Shown here piece by piece: positions 6,064 through 10,885 of a stretch of 10,885 nucleotides of DNA. Made by a program: the position numbers and the translations under genes. Below the pieces are notes generated by a model that worked only from the letters and a program-made list of their open reading frames with translations, was not told the DNA's origin and searched no databases. Where the stretch lies: NCBI GenBank assembly GCA_016839635.1, contig JAEOTV010000174.1:1-10885 (forward strand), given 5' to 3'. Position 1 is the stretch's first letter, and every line of letters starts with the position of its first letter. The DNA is from Promethearchaeota archaeon (GTDB lineage Archaea; Asgardarchaeota; Lokiarchaeia; Sigynarchaeales; SOKP01).

Positions 6064-7011
6064 ATGTCAGATGTAAAAAAACTGGATTTCGAATCTGAAT
6101 ATTTTGATCTCTATAAGCTTTCAGAATCTGCTTATGGAGCAATTTCAAAAGAAGACTCCCCGATGGGATCAAATGCAGGCTTTATTGATATTGGGGATTA
6201 TTTAATTATTATTGATACGACGTTACATGTTAAAGCTGCTGAAGATTTAAAAAAAGCATCCTTACAATATACTCAAAAAGACCCTAGTTTTATTGTGATC
6301 TCGCATTATCATATGGACCATATTATAGGAAACTCAATTTTCAATAAATCAACACAAATTATCACATCAGATCGGACACTAAAGAATATTAAAACTGAGA
6401 GTAGAAAGACATTTGAACAATTTAAAGATTTTAACCCTTTAAAAATTGCCGAATTAGAGGAGTCTCTTGATACAGAAAAAGATGAGGAGAAAATACAAGA
6501 TATAAAAAACGATCTTAGATTTTTGAAAGGGGTTCGGACTATAAAAGATCTTCGAGAACCTAATCTCACTTTTAAAAAAGGATGTATCATTTATGGTAAA
6601 GAAAAATCAGTCCATTTGCGGACCTTTAAGAAAGCTCATACTGATGGAGATGTCATTGTTTACATTCCAGATGAAAAGGTTTTGTTTGCGGGTGATCTTT
6701 TATTCGCAAATCGTGATCCTTGGATAGGTTCAGGAGATCCTGAAGGTTGGATATCGGCAAATGATGAATTATTAGCACTTGATTTTAATGTAACAGTTCC
6801 AGGACATGGAAATTTAGCCTCTAAAAAGGAATTTTCCTTACAGAATATGTACATTAGAGAAATGGTTGATCTTGTGAAACAACGCATCACTTCAGGAGAA
6901 GATCCAAGTCAGATAAAGAGAGAGGATTTTTCTAAAGAATTGCAATCGTGGAAAAGTATAACATTTGGGTGGAATATTAATTTTCTTGCTGAATTTTTAA
7001 AGAAGTCCTAA
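6064..7011 (+). CDS. Metallo-beta-lactamase-fold hydrolase, third of three
   Basis: A 315-residue paralogue of the first hydrolase, colinear over its whole length. Metal ligands are complete: SHYHMDH (H81, H83, D85, H86), AHTDGD (H192), FAGD (D211) and PGHGN (H248). The strings KSVHLRTFKKAHTDGDVIV and EKVLFAGDLLFA are nearly identical to the first gene, whereas the helical insert (about 103-165) has drifted more, suggesting that the active site is under selection and the insert is looser. It shares the C-terminal tail QIKREDFSKELQS ... FLKKS. Predicted cytoplasmic; substrate unknown. The ATG is supported by the alignment of the opening MSDVKKLDFESEYFDLYKL. The preceding bases are A-rich with no Shine-Dalgarno, so it may be read from the second gene's transcript or start with a very short leader. 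Confidence 0.88.
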   Translation: MSDVKKLDFESEYFDLYKLSESAYGAISKEDSPMGSNAGFIDIGDYLIIIDTTLHVKAAEDLKKASLQYTQKDPSFIVISHYHMDHIIGNSIFNKSTQIITSDRTLKNIKTESRKTFEQFKDFNPLKIAELEESLDTEKDEEKIQDIKNDLRFLKGVRTIKDLREPNLTFKKGCIIYGKEKSVHLRTFKKAHTDGDVIVYIPDEKVLFAGDLLFANRDPWIGSGDPEGWISANDELLALDFNVTVPGHGNLASKKEFSLQNMYIREMVDLVKQRITSGEDPSQIKREDFSKELQSWKSITFGWNINFLAEFLKKS

Positions 7012-7012
7012 G

Positions 7013-7020
7013 TTTTTTTT
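7013..7020 (+). terminator. poly-T terminator after the hydrolase cluster
   Basis: T8 starts two bases after the stop codon of the third hydrolase, with no stem. It separates the cluster from the convergent coiled-coil gene that ends at 7040. Confidence 0.55.
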
Positions 7021-7039
7021 CTATAAGCCTAAACACAAG

Positions 7040-8086
7040 TTAAATTAGATTCTTTTCTTTTATAATTTTATAATATTTATCACGTTCTTGACGTATAAGC
7101 TTTATTTCTTGTTTTAAATCGGTTAACTCTCGCTTAATATTCTCCTTTTCATTTTTTATACCCAAAGCCTTATCTTTCAACTTTTTAATTTCATCTTCTA
7201 AATTTGGAACTGATTCACTTTTTCTTTTTGCTTTTAGTACCTGGAATTTCAACTTTTTATTAATCTCATTCAAATTTTCAATCTCTTGGTCTAAGCTATC
7301 TTTTTCCATCTTAATTTTTTTAATTTCTCCCAGTAATTGTTCAGCACCTTTTTCAATTTCATCTGTATCGCCTAATTTTCCTTTTAGGTTATTAATTCGT
7401 TCATCTTTCTGGGTTAATGCTAATTTTTGGACACTTAATAACCTAGTTAATTCTCTATTTTTTGCTGTTAAAGTGGCGTTATACTCATTTAAATCGGCCA
7501 TTTGGTTACTCCAATTTTCTAATTTTGAATATAACCCAGCTACCTCATTTTTTAAAGCTTCAACGTTTCTTAAGTGTTCAGATCTGTCAGAAACCAGCAA
7601 GGAAACTTTTTGAGCAAGATCATCTATTTTTTCCTTTTTATCTCCTATTTCTAGTTCAAAATCTCGTCTCTCTTGCCAGTAAGCATCGAGTTCACCTTTT
7701 TCTAATAACTCGTAGGATTTTACAAATAAATCTTTAAATTTTTTATCCTTTCTTTGAGTTAATAATTCAAAAGCGATTCTTCTTACTTGACCCTCAAAAT
7801 TTTTTGGAAGTATATCCTCATCTGAAAGGAACACTGTAATTACGTGATCTCCCTTTCCAATAAAATGCTTGGAAGAATGACCTGTAAAAAAACTAGCTAC
7901 ACTAAGATCACGTTTTATTTGCATTTCTAAATAATTGGGACCTGTCCTCACTCTCTTATGTTCCTCAAAAACGGTTGAAAGCATTGAATCTGTGACTCCT
8001 AAATCTTCGCAAATATTTTGAGGGTATTCAACATCTTTTACTAATTCTGATTTCTTGTCTAGATTTAGAATCACAATTCCTTTCAA
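7040..8086 (-). CDS. Possible longin/roadblock-like domain fused to a long coiled coil
   Basis: A 348-residue protein with two parts. Residues 1-130 look globular: an opening strand (GIVILNL), helices, a hairpin (VASFFTGHSSKHFIGKGDHVITVFL) and helices beginning FEGQVRRIAFELLTQ. The strand-hairpin-helix order and the hydrophobic pattern recall longin/roadblock-type domains that Asgard archaea use with small GTPases; this is pattern recognition without a diagnostic motif. Residues about 140-345 are a charged heptad-type coiled coil (ELEIGDKKEKIDDLAQKV onward), with likely breaks near 238-245 and at P294. No membrane segment or nucleotide-binding motif is visible. The start is a TTG: an in-frame TAG lies nine bases upstream, and AGGGAT stands five bases before the TTG. 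The gene is convergent with the hydrolase cluster and separated by 114 bp from the upstream amidohydrolase gene. A scaffold, tether or cytoskeleton-like role is possible but unproven. Confidence 0.75.
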   Translation of the reverse strand: MKGIVILNLDKKSELVKDVEYPQNICEDLGVTDSMLSTVFEEHKRVRTGPNYLEMQIKRDLSVASFFTGHSSKHFIGKGDHVITVFLSDEDILPKNFEGQVRRIAFELLTQRKDKKFKDLFVKSYELLEKGELDAYWQERRDFELEIGDKKEKIDDLAQKVSLLVSDRSEHLRNVEALKNEVAGLYSKLENWSNQMADLNEYNATLTAKNRELTRLLSVQKLALTQKDERINNLKGKLGDTDEIEKGAEQLLGEIKKIKMEKDSLDQEIENLNEINKKLKFQVLKAKRKSESVPNLEDEIKKLKDKALGIKNEKENIKRELTDLKQEIKLIRQERDKYYKIIKEKNLI

Positions 8087-8091
8087 GTTGT

Positions 8092-8097
8092 ATCCCT
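8092..8097 (-). promoter_or_regulatory. Shine-Dalgarno site that fixes a TTG start
   Basis: The minus strand reads AGGGAT with a five-base spacer to the TTG at 8086. It overlaps the in-frame TAG (8096-8098), so no longer version of the protein is possible. Confidence 0.6.
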
Positions 8098-8130
8098 AAA
8101 TTATAATTAATTATGTAGGTCCTAATGTAC

Positions 8131-8139
8131 ATTTATAAT
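8131..8139 (-). promoter_or_regulatory. TATA box of the coiled-coil gene
   Basis: The minus strand reads ATTATAAAT. A start about 25 bp downstream, near 8110, gives a leader of about 24 nt that includes the AGGGAT site. This suggests that the coiled-coil gene has its own promoter although it follows the amidohydrolase gene on the same strand. Confidence 0.4.
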
Positions 8140-8200
8140 ATTTACTCTAATATTAATTAGTATAACAAAATATATTAGGTATACTACGACCATTTATTTT

Positions 8201-9748
8201 CTAAGTATAGATATGGGAAAATGTGTCTACTGTTTTTGTAACATCCATAGTTAAATAATTCTGCTTAAACACCGAAGCAAAAAATGTACGATCCTCAGGG
8301 TTGAAGTAATTATATCCAAATTTTTTCCATTCAATACTAGAATGTAATGGCGCAAAAAGAGCTATTTGATCTTTCACCAGATTCATTAATAACAAATTTC
8401 TCTCTTGTTTTGTTTTATTTGATATTGTAGTTAATAAAATATCCTCGCTAAAAGTATCCCAAGTATCTTTAAATTGTATACAGAACTTTTTAAAATCAAT
8501 TTTATTTTCAACAATTAACCGTGCTAAAGCCATAATAGATGTTTCATAAGTACTTATTTTATTTTGATGAAATTGAGGATTGGAGACAATTAGACTTGGT
8601 ACAGATTTTATCTCTTTCTGATTTTGAGATAAGTTATACTCAGGTAAAATTCTTAACTGATTTAATCCAAGTATATTTCTTACGTCTGCAATTTTCCCAC
8701 CGGTGTCAAAGAATTGTTTATTAATGATAAATTTCATTAATTTTTGAGCATGAACATCACCAAAATATGGGTAATCTGAAGCGTAAAGAAGATATTCAGA
8801 CCAATCTCGATTATCTACACTCTTTTTATTATGAGATTGAAACCATTTGCGAAAACTTTCAAAAAAGTTCCCAGCGCCCTCCCCATGCAACATTGAAAGA
8901 TCTCCATATGTATTTGGTTGGACAATTGTATTATATACTTCGTAATCATCAATGTTTCCTTGAGCAAAATGGGCAATTATTACTTTTAGATGAGGTAATA
9001 AATCAGAATATTTTGATTGAATTACATTTCTTGTCGATCTAATTAATTTTCCAATTTCTAAAATCGAACCTCGACCTCTCGTATCAAAAATAACTGGTAA
9101 AGAATAACTAGCAGCTTCAATAAGAACATTGATAACCTTTTCAGAAGTCATTTTATCAATATATCTCTCTGATCTCGGATGCAATTTTAAACCTCTTAGT
9201 CCTAGTGTTTCCCTTAAATATTTCACTTCATTTACAGCCTTTTGCCCTTCCATTGGATCACAACGACCATACCCAATTAATTTCATAGAAAATGGAAATC
9301 TGGTCGTAAAGCGTGAAACGTTTATATTGCTTGCTCTATACAATGCTTCTGGCATTTTATCTCTAAAGACATCTTGGAAGGGAAAACATACTCCCATATC
9401 TATGAAAGAATAAAATTTAGATTTTTCTTTTAAATCGGAAAATCTCTTTCCTAACTTCTCAAGCTCACTATAAAGTTTATTTGTAAAAGGAAAAGGATTA
9501 AAAGACCATGAAATTTTTGTAAATTTTCCATCCATTGTTGTTGTAAAAGACTGTTCTCCAGTTTTCTCCCAATCCGCTTTTACTCTCCCTTGTAAATTAC
9601 CCCAAAAATCGAATGTCCCAACTCCTGGAGCTAATGGATTCATCATTGTGGCCCCATCTACATCTTGCCCTAAATGAGAATGAGCATCAATTACCAGTAA
9701 ATTTTCTACTCTTTTTTTTCCGTCTTGTTCTATAGTACATGTTAACAT
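8201..9748 (-). CDS. Large amidohydrolase-superfamily (Amidohydro_2-like) metal-dependent hydrolase
   Basis: A 515-residue TIM-barrel enzyme of the amidohydrolase superfamily, closest in look to the Amidohydro_2 branch (COG2159), whose members hydrolyse or decarboxylate small carboxylates and amides. Visible motifs are VIDAHSHLG (H23, H25 metal ligands on strand 1), GLRGLKLHP (K188, H190), KVIIAHF (H260) and YASDYPYFG (D325, the strand-8 aspartate). On the expected strand 5 the sequence is LPVIFDTRG, with D222 where the family normally has a histidine ligand. An insert of about 80 residues (26-110) follows the HxH strand, and about 150 residues after the barrel (365-515) resemble nothing I know, so the protein is longer than the usual 280-400. 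No signal peptide or membrane helix. The ATG is supported by AGGGGAT six bases upstream. It lies 31 bp after the GCS2-like gene and is probably cotranscribed with it. Confidence 0.82.
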   Translation of the reverse strand: MLTCTIEQDGKKRVENLLVIDAHSHLGQDVDGATMMNPLAPGVGTFDFWGNLQGRVKADWEKTGEQSFTTTMDGKFTKISWSFNPFPFTNKLYSELEKLGKRFSDLKEKSKFYSFIDMGVCFPFQDVFRDKMPEALYRASNINVSRFTTRFPFSMKLIGYGRCDPMEGQKAVNEVKYLRETLGLRGLKLHPRSERYIDKMTSEKVINVLIEAASYSLPVIFDTRGRGSILEIGKLIRSTRNVIQSKYSDLLPHLKVIIAHFAQGNIDDYEVYNTIVQPNTYGDLSMLHGEGAGNFFESFRKWFQSHNKKSVDNRDWSEYLLYASDYPYFGDVHAQKLMKFIINKQFFDTGGKIADVRNILGLNQLRILPEYNLSQNQKEIKSVPSLIVSNPQFHQNKISTYETSIMALARLIVENKIDFKKFCIQFKDTWDTFSEDILLTTISNKTKQERNLLLMNLVKDQIALFAPLHSSIEWKKFGYNYFNPEDRTFFASVFKQNYLTMDVTKTVDTFSHIYT

Positions 9749-9754
9749 TAAATT

Positions 9755-9761
9755 ATCCCCT
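9755..9761 (-). promoter_or_regulatory. Shine-Dalgarno site of the amidohydrolase gene
   Basis: The minus strand reads AGGGGAT with a six-base spacer to the ATG at 9748. It lies in the 31-bp gap after the stop of the upstream ligase gene, supporting translation from a shared transcript. Confidence 0.6.
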
Positions 9762-9779
9762 AATTTTTCATCATAATAA

Positions 9780-10885
9780 CTAGTCTCTCATTTCTTTTGG
9801 AAGGGTTAAAACTCCTGTAAGTGGATTATTCAAAGGATCCTGACAATATTGAATAGTAAAATATATCAGATCATAAAGAATACTTGGATCCTCTCCATTT
9901 TTTAATTTATAATCATAAAGAGAAAGTTGATATTCCGCCTCTGTTATTGGTGGCTCCGCATAAGATACACTCCCAAACACAGATTGTAAAATTGGTTTTA
10001 TAAATGGAGAATATAAAAAGCCTAACTCTTTTAATTCATCTTTTAAGTAGAAAAACATTCTCTGAACTGCTTGCATCATATAACGTACTGGTTGATCTTT
10101 TGGTCCCAAATATTGCTCTGCAAATTCTGGATCATATTGAGCTAGTTTTTCTCGAGTAAGATCGGGAGCGGGTCTAAATAAAGAAATCAACCCCCTCTCA
10201 ATTGCTCCTTGACGATTTGTAGCAATTGTTTCACTACCTGCATCAGGAACCCAAACACCTTGTTTAAGCAATTTCCTTGCTTTATAACACATAGTTTGTA
10301 TTAAGAGGGCAATACCAATTCGGCGACAAATAGAAATTTGAGCATCACTTATACGTACTTCAATTGTACCCCAATCAGTAAAAGGGAAAACATCTTGGAA
10401 GCGTCCATCTTCTAAGCTAGCTTTTTGTACGACTTGGAGAAAGTAGTTTTGTGAATTTTGATCAGATGCAGTTAAATAAGGAATGAAATGAGTAGGATCA
10501 TTATTACTTAACATAGTTGTGTTATATTTTAATCGCAATGATCTCACACAATTTGGAGCAGTGATTCTATTGTTTATAATTTTTACTACATCTGTAGGTT
10601 TATTGTTTAAAATTGGTGAATTGCATGTGAGAGCAATGATATGTGGTATAAAATTACGTATCATACAATAGGCTTGAATCTTTTCTAACTCTGATTCGAA
10701 GGTTCCTAAATGACTGTGGTCTGCTTGGGAAACCCCTCTCATATACTCACTAGTGGCTGGATTTATAGCAGAAGCAATAATATGCAAATCTTTAGGTAAT
10801 GTCGCTTTTGCTAATAGGAATAAAGTGCTCGCCCAGAAAGCTAATTCTTCAACATAAACACATGGAGGTGTAACAAGCTCTAAAA
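9780..10885 (-). CDS. GCS2-family carboxylate-amine ligase (glutamate-cysteine ligase-like), 5' end missing
   Basis: The frame is open from the right edge (the first visible residues include ELVTPPCVYVEELAFW), so the protein is N-terminally truncated; 367 residues are visible. The TTG at 10787 is an internal leucine, not a start. Features of the GCS2 family (ATP-dependent gamma-glutamyl or related carboxylate-amine ligases, such as GshA/YbdK types) are the E-x-x-TPP segment, the loop containing ASAINPATS, ADHSHLGTF, the helix and strand FIPHIIALTCNSPI followed by the R-rich segment, and the signature FTDWGTIEVRISDAQISICR. In the family these parts bind glutamate, Mg-ATP and the amine. The exact substrates cannot be read; glutamate plus cysteine is only the best-known pairing. 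No membrane segment. The gene ends 31 bp before the amidohydrolase gene on the same strand, most likely an operon that continues beyond the window. Confidence 0.8.
   Translation of the reverse strand, partial: LELVTPPCVYVEELAFWASTLFLLAKATLPKDLHIIASAINPATSEYMRGVSQADHSHLGTFESELEKIQAYCMIRNFIPHIIALTCNSPILNNKPTDVVKIINNRITAPNCVRSLRLKYNTTMLSNNDPTHFIPYLTASDQNSQNYFLQVVQKASLEDGRFQDVFPFTDWGTIEVRISDAQISICRRIGIALLIQTMCYKARKLLKQGVWVPDAGSETIATNRQGAIERGLISLFRPAPDLTREKLAQYDPEFAEQYLGPKDQPVRYMMQAVQRMFFYLKDELKELGFLYSPFIKPILQSVFGSVSYAEPPITEAEYQLSLYDYKLKNGEDPSILYDLIYFTIQYCQDPLNNPLTGVLTLPKEMRD

Noticed and set aside
4566..9413. Antisense frames at 4566-4892, 6309-6590, 6660-6890, 7462-7737, 8539-8724, 8767-9042 and 9129-9413
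   Set aside because: All lie wholly inside genes with clear family motifs on the other strand and have no recognisable protein features.
9780..10787. TTG at 10787 as the start of the GCS2-like gene
   Set aside because: The frame stays open to base 10885, and the added residues (ELVTPP and onward) fit the family, so the gene is truncated by the window.
1..10885. tRNA, rRNA, transposase, integrase or phage genes
   Set aside because: Looked for and not seen; all sizeable open frames are accounted for by the listed genes, and no intergenic gap exceeds about 180 bp.

Overview
The window is AT-rich, densely coding DNA that looks archaeal, most likely from an Asgard (Lokiarchaeia-like) archaeon. 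This is inferred from gene content: a stand-alone Roadblock/LC7 protein, a possible longin-like domain fused to a long coiled coil, large membrane-anchored NosD-type beta-helix proteins, a GCS2-family ligase, and TATA-type promoters with poly-T terminators. No rRNA or tRNA gene is present to settle the lineage. I see no insertion sequence, integrase, CRISPR array, tRNA or known riboswitch.

Layout. (1) Bases 1-338 (+): the 3' end of a Roadblock/LC7 gene cut by the window edge. (2) Bases 454-3816 (-): two tandem paralogues of a secreted parallel beta-helix protein, each with an N-terminal hydrophobic segment, a ladder of about 23-residue coils, a C-terminal membrane helix and the same basic tail. 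Each has its own TATA box, a shared 13-bp element near the predicted transcription start, and its own poly-T terminator. (3) Bases 3994-7011 (+): three tandem metallo-beta-lactamase-fold hydrolases with all metal ligands intact. The outer two are close paralogues; the middle one is divergent and shorter. (4) Bases 7040-8086 (-): a TTG-started protein with a possible longin/roadblock-like N-terminal domain and about 200 residues of coiled coil. (5) Bases 8201-10885 (-): a probable operon in which a GCS2-family (glutamate-cysteine ligase-like) gene, cut by the right edge, is followed after 31 bp by a large amidohydrolase.

How the parts may relate. The beta-helix pair is an expanded cell-surface family whose members differ by exactly four helical coils, which points to evolution by gain or loss of whole coils. 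The hydrolase trio looks cytoplasmic and is a lineage-specific expansion with unknown substrate. The GCS2-like ligase and the amidohydrolase are tightly spaced and probably act in one small-molecule pathway: a ligase making an amide (often gamma-glutamyl) bond and a TIM-barrel hydrolase with an unusual metal site. That pair is the best candidate here for an undescribed pathway, but no substrate can be read from the sequence. The Roadblock and coiled-coil genes fit the small-GTPase and membrane-associated protein repertoire of Asgard archaea, but nothing here links them to the neighbouring enzymes.
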